A stretch of 39,356 bases of DNA from Blastocatellia bacterium (lineage in GTDB: Bacteria > Acidobacteriota > Blastocatellia > Chloracidobacteriales > Chloracidobacteriaceae): the NCBI GenBank assembly GCA_019695185.1, contig JAIBAN010000077.1, positions 1-39,356 on the forward strand, in the 5' to 3' direction. How positions within the stretch are numbered: the stretch's first letter is position 1; each line of letters opens with the position of its first letter. Below the pieces are notes generated by a model. The model made no database searches. It was not told where the DNA came from and saw only the letters and a list, made by a program, of their open reading frames with translations. The position numbers were made by a program, and so were the translations under genes. This document shows positions 7,479 through 15,414 of the stretch, piece after piece.

Positions 7479-9584
7479 ATGCGGAACAAACTCGCACTTC
7501 TGGTGGCACTGCTTTTTATTGCAGTTTCCGCCCGTCTGACGCTCACCACCACACTGGCTGATAGCACCCAGCCGGAAGAAACCAAAACCGCCCCGGCCAC
7601 AACCGATGCGACTCCAGCCAAAAAAGAAACTGCGGCCATTGACCTGGGAAACCTGGACCGCACCTGCAAGCCTTGCGACGATTTTTATAAATTCGCCAAC
7701 GGCGGCTGGATTGCCAAAAATCCGATTCCGGCAGCCTACCCCTCCTGGGGCACCTTTAACCTGTTGGCCCAAAACAACCGGGAAACCCTGAAAACCATTT
7801 TGGATACGGCCAAGGATGCCAAAGCCGCTCCGGGCAGCGTTGAGCAGAAAGTCGGAGACTTTTATTGCAGTTGCATGGATGCCGAAAAAATCGAAGCTGC
7901 CGGACTCAAGCCGCTGCAACCGGAACTGGACCGGATTGCCGCCCTCAAGAATCCCAAGGAGGTGCAGGCCGCCATTGCCCATTTGCATACCATCGGGGTC
8001 AACGTCCTTTTTGGATTTGGCTCCAATCAGGATGCCAAAGACGCCACCAAAGTGCTGGCCGATGCACGCCAGGGCGGTCTGGGATTGCCTGAGACCGAGT
8101 ATTACACCAAAGACGACGAGGATTCGAAAAAGCTGCGGGACCAATATCTGACCCACGTCGCCAAAATGTTCGAACTGGCGGGTGAGGATGCCGCCAAGAG
8201 CAAAGCCAACGCCCAAACCGTGCTGGAGATGGAAACCGGTCTGGCCAAAAACTCCCTCAATTCGATTCAGCTCCGCGACCCGGAAGCGTCCTATCACAAA
8301 ATGAAACTGGCCGAAGCGGAAAAGCTGACTCCGGATTTTTCGTGGAACGCCTACTTTGCTCAAATCGGGCTCAAAAAGGTGGAAGACATCAACCTTGAAC
8401 AACCGGAATTCTTCAAGGAAGTCAATCGCCAGATGACGGCCACCTCTTTGGAAAGCTGGAAAGTCTATTTGCGCTGGCACCTGCTGAACCAGACCGCCAA
8501 TGCCCTGCCCGCCAAATTTGTCGAGGAAAATTTCAATTTCAACGGCAAAATTCTGACCGGTGCCAGGGAAATCCAGCCCCGCTGGCGACGCTGTGTCAAT
8601 GCCACGGACGGCAACCTGGGCGAAGCTCTCGGCCAGCTTTACGTGAAAAAAGCCTTTCCGCCCGAATCCAAAGCCCGCATGCTCGAAATCGTGAAAAACA
8701 TTCGGACCGCCCTCCGCGACGACCTTAAAACGTTGAGCTGGATGGGTGATGCAACCCGCAAGCAGGCGCTCCACAAGCTGGATTCAATTGCCGTCAAAAT
8801 CGGATACCCGGACAAATGGAAAGACTATTCGTCGGTTGCAATCAGCCGCGACCAGTATTTGGCAAACATCTTCCGGGCTTCAGCCTTTGAATACCGGCTT
8901 GACCTGGAAAAAATCGGCAAACCGGTGGACCGCTCGGTATGGGGCATGACACCGCCCACGGTCAATGCCTACTATAACCCCCAATTGAACGAAATCGTCT
9001 TTCCGGCAGGCATTCTGCAATTCCCGTTCTTCAATGCAAGCGCTGATGATGCGGTCAATTACGGAGCCATCGGAGTCGTCATCGGGCATGAAATCACCCA
9101 CGGGTTTGATGATGAAGGGCGGCAGTTTGACGCCGACGGAAACCTCAAAAACTGGTGGACCGAAACCGACCTCAAGAACTTTGAGGAACGCGCCAAGTGT
9201 ATTGAACATCAGTTTGACAGCTACACGGTGCTTGACAATCTGCACCACAAAGGAAAACTGGTTTCAGGTGAATCAATCGCCGACCTGGGCGGCCTGACGA
9301 TTGCCTGGGCAGCCTATCAGGAATCCCTGAAAGGCAAACCGGCTCCAAAAGACATTGACGGATTCTCCCACGAACAACGGTTCTTCCTGGGTTATGCTCA
9401 GGTCTGGGCAGGCAGCCAGCGCCCTGAAGCAACCAAACTGCAACTTGCCACCGACCCGCACCCGTTGCCCGAATTCCGCGTCAACGGCCCGTTGTCAAAC
9501 ATGGAAGTGTTCCGCAAAGCGTTTGGGTGTGCGGGAACCGTTCCGATGGTTCGCAGTGAAAAAGACACCTGTAAAATCTGGTAA
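7479..9584 (+). CDS. Secreted M13-family metallopeptidase (neprilysin/PepO type)
   Basis: A 701-residue zinc endopeptidase, normal length for bacterial M13 enzymes. An N-terminal signal peptide (residues 1-28, MRNKLALLVALLFIAV...) predicts export. The family N-terminal block CKPCDDFYKFANGGWI is present. The zinc site is HEITH at 537-541, with the third ligand in ESIADLGG (E598, D602), and the substrate-binding motif is NGPLSNMEVF near the end. The protein ends in CKIW, the usual C-terminal tetrapeptide. Such enzymes cleave short peptides. GGAAAGGA at 7463-7470 fixes the start; the longer open frame has no such site. A strong intrinsic terminator follows at 9612. Confidence 0.96.
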   Translation: MRNKLALLVALLFIAVSARLTLTTTLADSTQPEETKTAPATTDATPAKKETAAIDLGNLDRTCKPCDDFYKFANGGWIAKNPIPAAYPSWGTFNLLAQNNRETLKTILDTAKDAKAAPGSVEQKVGDFYCSCMDAEKIEAAGLKPLQPELDRIAALKNPKEVQAAIAHLHTIGVNVLFGFGSNQDAKDATKVLADARQGGLGLPETEYYTKDDEDSKKLRDQYLTHVAKMFELAGEDAAKSKANAQTVLEMETGLAKNSLNSIQLRDPEASYHKMKLAEAEKLTPDFSWNAYFAQIGLKKVEDINLEQPEFFKEVNRQMTATSLESWKVYLRWHLLNQTANALPAKFVEENFNFNGKILTGAREIQPRWRRCVNATDGNLGEALGQLYVKKAFPPESKARMLEIVKNIRTALRDDLKTLSWMGDATRKQALHKLDSIAVKIGYPDKWKDYSSVAISRDQYLANIFRASAFEYRLDLEKIGKPVDRSVWGMTPPTVNAYYNPQLNEIVFPAGILQFPFFNASADDAVNYGAIGVVIGHEITHGFDDEGRQFDADGNLKNWWTETDLKNFEERAKCIEHQFDSYTVLDNLHHKGKLVSGESIADLGGLTIAWAAYQESLKGKPAPKDIDGFSHEQRFFLGYAQVWAGSQRPEATKLQLATDPHPLPEFRVNGPLSNMEVFRKAFGCAGTVPMVRSEKDTCKIW

Positions 9585-9611
9585 ATACGCTCTTGAATTT
9601 TCTTGCAGCAG

Positions 9612-9645
9612 GTACCAGCCTTTAATCAAGGCTGGTACTTTTTTT
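9612..9645 (+). terminator. Intrinsic terminator after the M13 peptidase gene
   Basis: GTACCAGCC (9612-9620) pairs with GGCTGGTAC (9630-9638) around a 9-base loop and is followed at once by seven T residues. Confidence 0.9.
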
Positions 9646-9836
9646 ATCTGGGATTTAATTTTTCAATAAAAATTATTTTATGTATTCAATTCAAATTGAT
9701 TAAAAATAAAAATATTTAGCCTTCTAACGGATAGATAAATCAAATTTTTTATCGGCTCTACAAACTTTCCAATGAGTTCACAGTTCAATGTTTTGAAACG
9801 CAAAAGCCTCTTCCTTTCCAAACTTCCTTGACCAAA
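9646..9836. other. AT-rich intergenic stretch
   Basis: About 190 bp of strongly AT-rich sequence separate two converging genes' terminators. I find no open frame, repeat or promoter that I would defend. Confidence 0.5.
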
Positions 9837-9874
9837 CACCAACGCCTGGCAAATTGCTCTGCCAGGCGTTGGTG
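9837..9874 (-). terminator. Hairpin downstream of the propeller gene
   Basis: CACCAACGCCTGGC (9837-9850) and GCCAGGCGTTGGTG (9861-9874) are exact reverse complements with a 10-base loop. It lies 47 bp beyond the stop of the minus-strand gene; the tail on that strand (TTTGG) is short, so termination may be weak or the hairpin may mainly protect the 3' end. Confidence 0.65.
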
Positions 9875-9920
9875 TTTCTCAACTGATCAATTTTTTTGGA
9901 AACTGTCGGTTGGTTATTTT

Positions 9921-11108
9921 TTACCACTCGCTATTAACGACGCAATTGTATTCACGTCGCTTTTCCGTCTCCAATCCAAGATACATTATATCCGGATCAT
10001 TTTTGGCAAAAGCAATGGAATTAATTCCATCATAACTGTTATGATTTTTGGTCAATTTTCCTGATTTTGCATTATAGCGGAACAAGTCCGTACCATAAGC
10101 TTGAAAGGATGTGCCAAACACAAAATACAACACGTTGGCATTTTTGGGATGGGGAACCAACAGAGGCCCGTTCACCAAAGTGACCTCAGCCGAACCATCA
10201 ATCACCGGCTGAAACGTCACACCGCCGTCTTTCGAAAGGTAAATATGGCGGTTTCGGTTGGAACCTTCCGTCAGATTGAGTCCCATGGCCCACACCACCG
10301 ACCCTTTGACCGGAGAAACGACCAGATTGAACACATTCACATTCCGGTTGTCAGGGGAGAAACCCTGGCATGCCTGCCATGTTTTTCCCCCGTTAATCGT
10401 CGTAAAAGCCCCGGAGACCGCCGTTCCGACCAAAAAATGATCTAGGGTAGCCGGATCAAACGAAAATCGGTATACGAGGCGCTGAGAGCCATCCAGAGGC
10501 AAATCGGCAATTTTGGCCCAGGTGGTTCCGCCATCGGTTGAATCCCAGACACCATCATCCCCGCCCAACCGGACATGGTTGGCGTCCTTGCGGTCGGTTC
10601 CCAGACCGTGGATGTTTTCGACCGGGGATTTGAGATACGTGACCTGGGTTCCGTCAATCCGGGCCAGAAAGTTGCGGTTGTCGGACCAGGCATAGGCCCG
10701 GCCTCCGGGAGCCGGGGTCAATGTCGAAGGCAGATAGTCCCCCACCGGTTGCAGTTCGGCAATGATTGCCCAGGAGCAGCCGCCATCGGCGGACCGCAGG
10801 AGAGAGGTGTTATGCACGGCCAGCAGCGTTTCCGGTTCATCCAGCACCGCCAAACCAAACGTGTAGCCAATCCCGTTCAGGGTGCCTTCGGTCGGCGTCA
10901 GGGTTTTCCCCTGGTCGCGCGTAACGGTGACAGCAGCCGTGCCCCGTATAAGCGAACAACTGCCCGGAGCCTGTGGTTCAGCGGGAACCTGGGTTTGGGG
11001 AGCCCGGCCCCGGCCAACTCCGGGGGAACTTCCTTGAACGAGGTGCGTCAAACCCAGCACGCACTGCACCAGCAGCAAGAGAACAACCAGTTGGGCCCGT
11101 TTTTTCAT
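9921..11108 (-). CDS. Secreted Asp-box (BNR/sortilin-like) beta-propeller protein
   Basis: A 395-residue exported protein. The signal peptide is residues 1-25 (MKKRAQLVVLLLLVQCVLG...). Four Asp-box-like motifs of the type S-x-D-G-G-x-T-W mark propeller blades: SADGGCSW, STDGGTTW, TTINGGKTW and SKDGGVTF, the pattern seen in sialidase, photosystem-stability and sortilin-like propellers. Catalytic arginines of a sialidase are not evident, so a binding role is likelier than glycan cleavage. The start is ATG at 11108 preceded by AAAGGA; a GTG at 11129 is in frame but overlaps that ribosome binding site. It is divergently transcribed from the next gene, with no obvious partner. Confidence 0.8.
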   Translation of the reverse strand: MKKRAQLVVLLLLVQCVLGLTHLVQGSSPGVGRGRAPQTQVPAEPQAPGSCSLIRGTAAVTVTRDQGKTLTPTEGTLNGIGYTFGLAVLDEPETLLAVHNTSLLRSADGGCSWAIIAELQPVGDYLPSTLTPAPGGRAYAWSDNRNFLARIDGTQVTYLKSPVENIHGLGTDRKDANHVRLGGDDGVWDSTDGGTTWAKIADLPLDGSQRLVYRFSFDPATLDHFLVGTAVSGAFTTINGGKTWQACQGFSPDNRNVNVFNLVVSPVKGSVVWAMGLNLTEGSNRNRHIYLSKDGGVTFQPVIDGSAEVTLVNGPLLVPHPKNANVLYFVFGTSFQAYGTDLFRYNAKSGKLTKNHNSYDGINSIAFAKNDPDIMYLGLETEKRREYNCVVNSEW

Positions 11109-11367
11109 TTTTTTGGAGTTTCCTTTCACGTACCAAAATTTCTCTTAAAAAATTTGAAAATTATTGATTTGGTGTGGGTAACCGCGTGTTGTAAGGCGGG
11201 CCTACGAATAAAATCGCAGGGAGGTTCTGCTAAAAACCGGAAACAAAATTGAGACCGGTTTGTTTCAGCGGGCACACGTAACGGGTTGTATCCAAATCCG
11301 TGATTTTCAATCACTGGCTCTGAAAAATCCCGTTTTCAGGCTGGTTTGTTCCCCGAAGGAGTGTTGT

Positions 11368-13200
11368 ATGTTGTTTTCCGCGTTTCGCATTGCTTGCCTG
11401 GGTGGGCTGTTGGGCCTTTCGTTCACCGTTTCGGTTTTTTCCCAGGAACCGACGCAGCCGCCGGCTCCCGCCAGCCAAACGCCAGCCAGCCAGACCTCCA
11501 AGCGGCAAAAGGAACTTCAGGCCCAAACCGACCTGCTGTTGCAGGAAATCCTGACCGACACCAAACAACTGCGCTCGGCTGAAAACCGCATGCGGGTGCT
11601 CATCGAAACGGCGGAACTGCTTTGGGACCGGGACCGGGACTTGGCCAAGGCGCTGTTTTCCGATGCCGTCAACTCTTTCGGCGGGGTCATCAAAGAACGG
11701 GCTCCTGCGGAAGAGGATGACGAACCGGACCTGACGGCCAACATCTACGTCGAGGTGTTGCAACGCATCAGCCAAAAAGATGTTGCCCTGGCATACAGCC
11801 TGTTGCAGTCCACCCGTGTGACATTTTTTCCCGCTCCTGCCCCTAACGACACCCAGATGCTCAACGAGTTTGAGTTCAATCTGTTCAAACAGGTCGCTGC
11901 CAACGACCCCCAAGCCCTGTTCAAGTATGCCAAAGAGGCGCTGGCCAAAGGCATTTCCGATTCTGTGCTCGGAATGGTTGACGAACTCAACCAGAAGGAC
12001 CCCAAGCTGGCCTCGGAGCTGGCCTCGGACCTGATTGCCAAACTCAAAAGCGATCCGGGCAAATCCAGGCGGGAAGTCACCCGGCTGGCCCTGCAAATCC
12101 TGGGCAAAGTCTTTCCTGCGATGTACACCGACCCCAACGCCCAGGCTGAACCAGCCGCTCTGCCCAAGGGGCTGCCGCTGGACGCCCAGGCCCGGCGGGA
12201 CTTGCTTGCTCTGATTCAACAGGCCGTGGCCCAGATTGACTTTGGCTCTCCGTTTGAAGGCGATACCTGGAGCCTCTTCCGCAACCTCAAAAACATCCTG
12301 CCCGAACTGGAACGGGTGTCGCCCACGCTGGGACAGATGCTGCGCGCCAAAAACGCCGAGTATGAGCGGCTGTACGGCGGATTGGAAAAAGCCCGGTCGG
12401 AAATGGTGTCCCTGATGTCGAAAGGAACCACTCAATCCTTTCTCGAACGGGCCAACCGAACCGGAAATGAACAATTTGTGGCCATGGCCATCTCCAAGGC
12501 AATGTCTGAGGGCAACTACGATCAGGCGGCGCAAATTGCCCGCCAGAAAATAACCGACCCCACCATGCGCAAGGAGTATCTGGACAACATCGAACGCCAA
12601 AAAGTTGAAACCACGGTTCAAACCGGAGAAGTTGCCGAGGCCCGCAAGGCGGTCTACAGCATCAAGTCCAAACATCAGCGGGTGCAAATGCTGATTGCTT
12701 TGGCCGGCACAGCCGCCGCCAAACAAGACCTCAAAACGGCGGCTGAACTGGTCCGTGAGGCCCAATTGCAACTCCCTCCCCGTCCGGAAAACCTGGGGCA
12801 ATTCCAGTTGTTTCTCGAAATTACCAAAGTCTATGCCCGCATTGATTCCAATCAGGGGTTTGAAGTGGCGGAGCTGCTGGTTGATCAGGTCAATGAACTG
12901 ACCGGAGCCATGGCCACACTTGACGGATTCGGCTATGGCGCTTCGCAACGCCTGCGGTTCAATGAATTTTCCCTGGACCGGGGCCAACAGGCCGTTTCGA
13001 TGCTGGCTGACTGGGTGGAAACCGTGACCACTTTGGCCCCGGCGGACGTTCCCCGTGCCAAAGCGGTGTGTGAACGAGTCGCACGGGTTGAGTTGCGGAC
13101 GTTTGCCCGCCTGCGGCTGGGTGAATGTTTGGTCAATGAAACCAGCCGCGTGGCTGCGGAGCGTGAAACGGATGAAAAATCTTCGGCCTCACCTCGGTGA
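11368..13200 (+). CDS. Exported alpha-helical protein of unknown function
   Basis: A 610-residue protein with a signal peptide (MLFSAFRIACLGGLLGLSFTVSVFSQ) and a proline- and alanine-rich stretch after it. The mature part is almost entirely helical in appearance, with repeated patterns such as DPQALFKYAKEALAKG and RTGNEQFVAMAISKAMSEGNYDQAAQIARQ that suggest TPR- or HEAT-like repeats. No catalytic motif is visible. The start is placed at 11368 after GAAGGAG; the open frame extends further upstream but without a ribosome binding site. It stands alone, converging on the RHH/ATPase module. I do not recognise the family. Confidence 0.75.
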   Translation: MLFSAFRIACLGGLLGLSFTVSVFSQEPTQPPAPASQTPASQTSKRQKELQAQTDLLLQEILTDTKQLRSAENRMRVLIETAELLWDRDRDLAKALFSDAVNSFGGVIKERAPAEEDDEPDLTANIYVEVLQRISQKDVALAYSLLQSTRVTFFPAPAPNDTQMLNEFEFNLFKQVAANDPQALFKYAKEALAKGISDSVLGMVDELNQKDPKLASELASDLIAKLKSDPGKSRREVTRLALQILGKVFPAMYTDPNAQAEPAALPKGLPLDAQARRDLLALIQQAVAQIDFGSPFEGDTWSLFRNLKNILPELERVSPTLGQMLRAKNAEYERLYGGLEKARSEMVSLMSKGTTQSFLERANRTGNEQFVAMAISKAMSEGNYDQAAQIARQKITDPTMRKEYLDNIERQKVETTVQTGEVAEARKAVYSIKSKHQRVQMLIALAGTAAAKQDLKTAAELVREAQLQLPPRPENLGQFQLFLEITKVYARIDSNQGFEVAELLVDQVNELTGAMATLDGFGYGASQRLRFNEFSLDRGQQAVSMLADWVETVTTLAPADVPRAKAVCERVARVELRTFARLRLGECLVNETSRVAAERETDEKSSASPR

Positions 13201-13283
13201 ACTGTTTCTTTAGCGATATGGTGAGGGGCCATTTTTTTCAAGCCAGTTCTGGTTTTTTCTTATCGCCGAAAGCTGTTTTCGGT

Positions 13284-14192
13284 TCAGTCGCCTTCGGTTT
13301 CCGCGACAATTCCCCATTTGGCGTCCCGCAGGGGCTTAATCCGTTTCTCCCACGTATGGAGCACATAACGGTGGTAATCATCCAATGAACTGGGCAGTTC
13401 CCGGTTCCGTTGCTGCTGGATGAGAAGGTCTATCTCCCCGGTGAAATAGTTGAAACTTTTGATCGGCTGTTTGGCCGTGTTGCCCCGCAATTTTTTCTCG
13501 ATGGTGCTGATGAGGGCGATTTCGATGAGGCGGATATCAACGTCGTTGTAGCGACATCCGATCCGGTCATCACGGCGCGTCCAAGGCTGTTTTGTGTAAA
13601 GCTCGTAGCGCATGATGATATCATCATGTGTAGTTAATATCATCATGTCATGGGCAAGCCACACGTTTGAACCTGTGGCTTGCCAATTTGCCACATCATT
13701 TAAGGTGTGGCTTGCCACCAGTGTGATAAATTCCTGTAAAGTTAAGTCGTGATTTGTGCAGTAATTTTTTATGTCGTTTAGTAAATCCCTGTCAATTCTT
13801 GTAGTTATGGACACTTCGTTGGAGCGGCGGGATTTCGAGAAATCCCTCTTACGTGGTGGCTTGCCACTGGGTTTAAAAAGTGGCTTGCCACTGTTTTGAA
13901 GGGTTGAACTGTGTGGCAAGCCACGCGAAAGTGGGGGGAAAGTGTGGCTTGCCACACCTGGGGTGTGGCTTGCCACCAAACCCTGTGGCTTGCCAATATT
14001 TGAACCCTGTGGCTTGCCACTGGGTTGAATGTTTTTTTTCGGGCGTTTGGGAAGGTCTTCAAGCGTCGTGGGAAGGGCTTCCGGAGAGGGTGCGGATTCG
14101 CTTTCGGAGACCGCCGGAAGTCCTTGGCTTTTCTTTTTTCGCTGCTCCATTTCATAGAGCAAGGCAAAGCTGCCAACTTGTTTTTCCGACAT
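13284..14192 (-). CDS. RHH DNA-binding protein with internal palindrome cluster (possible initiator or partition-type protein)
   Basis: A 302-residue protein. Residues 1-25 are helical and charged; 26-125 form a proline-, serine- and lysine-rich linker; 126-166 look like a ribbon-helix-helix domain (SNEVSITTRIDRDLLNDI then a helix TLQEFITLVASHTL). The C-terminal part (200-300; RRDDRIGCRYNDVDIRLIEIAL, then IKSFNYFTGEI) reminds me of the tails of plasmid or phage replication proteins, a weak impression only. The gene starts 12 bp after the ATPase stop with AGAGGT before it, so the two are translationally linked. Its DNA carries ten copies of a 12-bp palindrome (GTGGCTTGCCAC) read as SGKP, VASH, RGLPH, WQAT and WLAH, that is, in all three frames. 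An 18-bp perfect palindrome lies at 13611-13628. Function unknown. Confidence 0.75.
   Translation of the reverse strand: MSEKQVGSFALLYEMEQRKKKSQGLPAVSESESAPSPEALPTTLEDLPKRPKKNIQPSGKPQGSNIGKPQGLVASHTPGVASHTFPPLSRGLPHSSTLQNSGKPLFKPSGKPPRKRDFSKSRRSNEVSITTRIDRDLLNDIKNYCTNHDLTLQEFITLVASHTLNDVANWQATGSNVWLAHDMMILTTHDDIIMRYELYTKQPWTRRDDRIGCRYNDVDIRLIEIALISTIEKKLRGNTAKQPIKSFNYFTGEIDLLIQQQRNRELPSSLDDYHRYVLHTWEKRIKPLRDAKWGIVAETEGD
13611..13648. repeat. 18-bp perfect palindrome and 12-bp direct repeat inside the RHH gene
   Basis: CATGATGATATCATCATG at 13611-13628 equals its own reverse complement. ATATCATCATGT occurs at 13618-13629 and again at 13637-13648, a 19-bp step. Both sit just beside the first GTGGCTTGCCAC copy and within the coding region. 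Confidence 0.9.
13651..14020. repeat. Cluster of ten GTGGCTTGCCAC palindromes
   Basis: Copies begin at 13651, 13675, 13707, 13856, 13880, 13913, 13944, 13965, 13985 and 14009. Seven are exact (13913 in the opposite orientation); those at 13651, 13675 and 13985 differ by one end base. The word is a near-palindrome, GTGGC-TT-GCCAC, with a dinucleotide centre. Eight lie within the linker-coding part and its border, two in or after the RHH-coding part. Spacing is irregular (about 20-32 bp start to start in the dense parts, with a 149-bp gap). I noticed no copy elsewhere in the window. Confidence 0.95.
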
Positions 14193-14204
14193 GGCTGGGA
14201 CCTC

Positions 14205-14981
14205 TTACATGACGGCTTCGGTGACGGCTTCCTGCATCGTTCCGAGCGAAACTTTGGGTTCGTCTTTGGCCTGGGCAATAGCGTAGGCAATAGCGCAGAT
14301 TTTGAGCACTTCGCGGGGTACACCGCTCGTGTTGTTGTAAATGATTTCAACGGCTTCGGAAGAAAACGGGTTGTTGATGTTGAAGAAATTACAGCGGAAA
14401 TCAATCATCATAACCGTCTCTTCGAAGGTCAGAGGGCTGAGAATGGACGGTGCGAAGATACGGGACCGAATGGCTTTTTTCGAAGGGTCGCGCAACCGGT
14501 CGCGCAGCTCCAACTGACCGGAAAAAATGATTTGAATCAGTTTATCTTCTGAGGTTTCGAAATTGAGCAGAGCGCGGGTGCGTTCCAGCATTTTCCCATT
14601 CAGTTTCTGGGCTTCGTCAATAAAAACCACCACATTCCGGTTATTGGCATAATGTTCGACCAAAAACCGTTTGAGGGCTTCTTCCTGGTCAAAAAGCGAC
14701 CGTTTGGCGGAAACTCCCAACTCGCTGCAAATCCCCTTGAGAAAGGCAAAATCGGTCACGAAACTCGGATTGGGAATCAGGCAGCAGGTGATGTCCGGGC
14801 GGGCTGAATAATCACTGTGCAGCAAGCGCAACACGCTCGATTTGCCCATTCCGACATCACCGAGAATACAGGTCAGTCCCTGCCGTTCCTCAATCGTATA
14901 GGAAACTTTCGCAATCACCGCCTTGAGGGAAGAGGTGAGATAGAGACAAGCCGGGTTTGGTGAAATGGAAAACGGTTTCAT
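14205..14981 (-). CDS. ExeA/TniB-type AAA ATPase
   Basis: A 258-residue AAA ATPase of the ExeA/GspA/TniB group. The N-terminus MKPFSISPNPACLYLTSSLK is typical (F...PxxxYL.S). Walker A is GDVGMGKS at 41-48, Walker B VVVFIDEAQ at 117-125, a sensor segment FSGQLELRDRL at 153-163 and a C-terminal helical lid with TSGVPREVLKIC. Members work in type II secretion (with peptidoglycan-binding tails, absent here) or in transposition as target-choosing ATPases; the short form without a membrane segment fits a DNA-related role. It is the first gene of a two-gene unit with the RHH protein. No transposase or integrase is nearby. The ribosome binding site before 14981 is weak. Confidence 0.9.
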   Translation of the reverse strand: MKPFSISPNPACLYLTSSLKAVIAKVSYTIEERQGLTCILGDVGMGKSSVLRLLHSDYSARPDITCCLIPNPSFVTDFAFLKGICSELGVSAKRSLFDQEEALKRFLVEHYANNRNVVVFIDEAQKLNGKMLERTRALLNFETSEDKLIQIIFSGQLELRDRLRDPSKKAIRSRIFAPSILSPLTFEETVMMIDFRCNFFNINNPFSSEAVEIIYNNTSGVPREVLKICAIAYAIAQAKDEPKVSLGTMQEAVTEAVM

Positions 14982-15414
14982 AAGCGAACAACCCCAGGAT
15001 CAAATTGCCTTTGCCCCGTTGTTTCCCAGTGAGAATTTTCAGGCTTGGGCGAACTGCTTGGATGAAAACAGAGGGAACAGGGCGGATGAATGGCCGCCAT
15101 GTTACATAGAAACCTAGCGAAATCAATGCTGATTCAGGGGGGGAGGGGGTGGAATTGGGTGTGGTTTAAGAGGATACACCGCAAATCCAGGGTTTAAGGT
15201 CCAGGGTTCAGGGTCCAGGGTCCGGGGTCCAGGGTTCAGGGTCCAGGGTCCGGGGTCCAGGGTCCGGGGTCCAGGGTCCAGGGTCCGGGGTCCAGGGTCC
15301 AGGGTTCAGAGGTTTCGCATTCCAGAAAAATTAAAAGAGTGGTTAGGCTGTCCATTGTCCATTCCAAAGCCCCTGAACCCTGAACCCTGAACCCTGGACC
15401 TCCTCAGTCTGGGC
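14982..15414. other. Upstream region of the ATPase/RHH unit and heptamer arrays
   Basis: The first 180 bp presumably hold the promoter of the ATPase-RHH unit; a G-rich run lies at 15138-15150. From 15187 onwards the sequence is dominated by two heptamer arrays in opposite orientation, described separately. No gene is seen. Confidence 0.5.
15187..15399. repeat. Inverted pair of CCAGGGT/CCCTGAA heptamer arrays
   Basis: Some seventeen heptamers of the type CCAGGGT, TCAGGGT and CCGGGGT fill 15187-15309. The reverse-complement type CCCTGAA occupies 15370-15399. About 60 bp of unique sequence separate them. The pair lies between the sigma-54 regulator's 3' end and the ATPase promoter. Confidence 0.93.

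Noticed and set aside
7452..8774. Long minus-strand open frame opposite the M13 peptidase
   Set aside because: The plus strand is a clear M13 enzyme from end to end; the antisense frame has no domain.
11311..12987. Very long minus-strand open frame opposite the helical exported protein
   Set aside because: The plus strand has a signal peptide, ribosome binding site and helical periodicity; the antisense product is rich in Gly, Phe, His and Arg, as expected for a shadow frame in GC-rich DNA.
13651..14020. CRISPR-like appearance of the GTGGCTTGCCAC cluster
   Set aside because: Repeats are 12 bp, spacing is irregular (about 8-140 bp between copies), one copy is inverted, the region is coding and no cas gene is present.
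15187..15399. Rho-independent terminator for the sigma-54 regulator
   Set aside because: The arrays can form a stem, but they lie beyond the ATPase promoter side, have no T-tract, and match the wider array family better.
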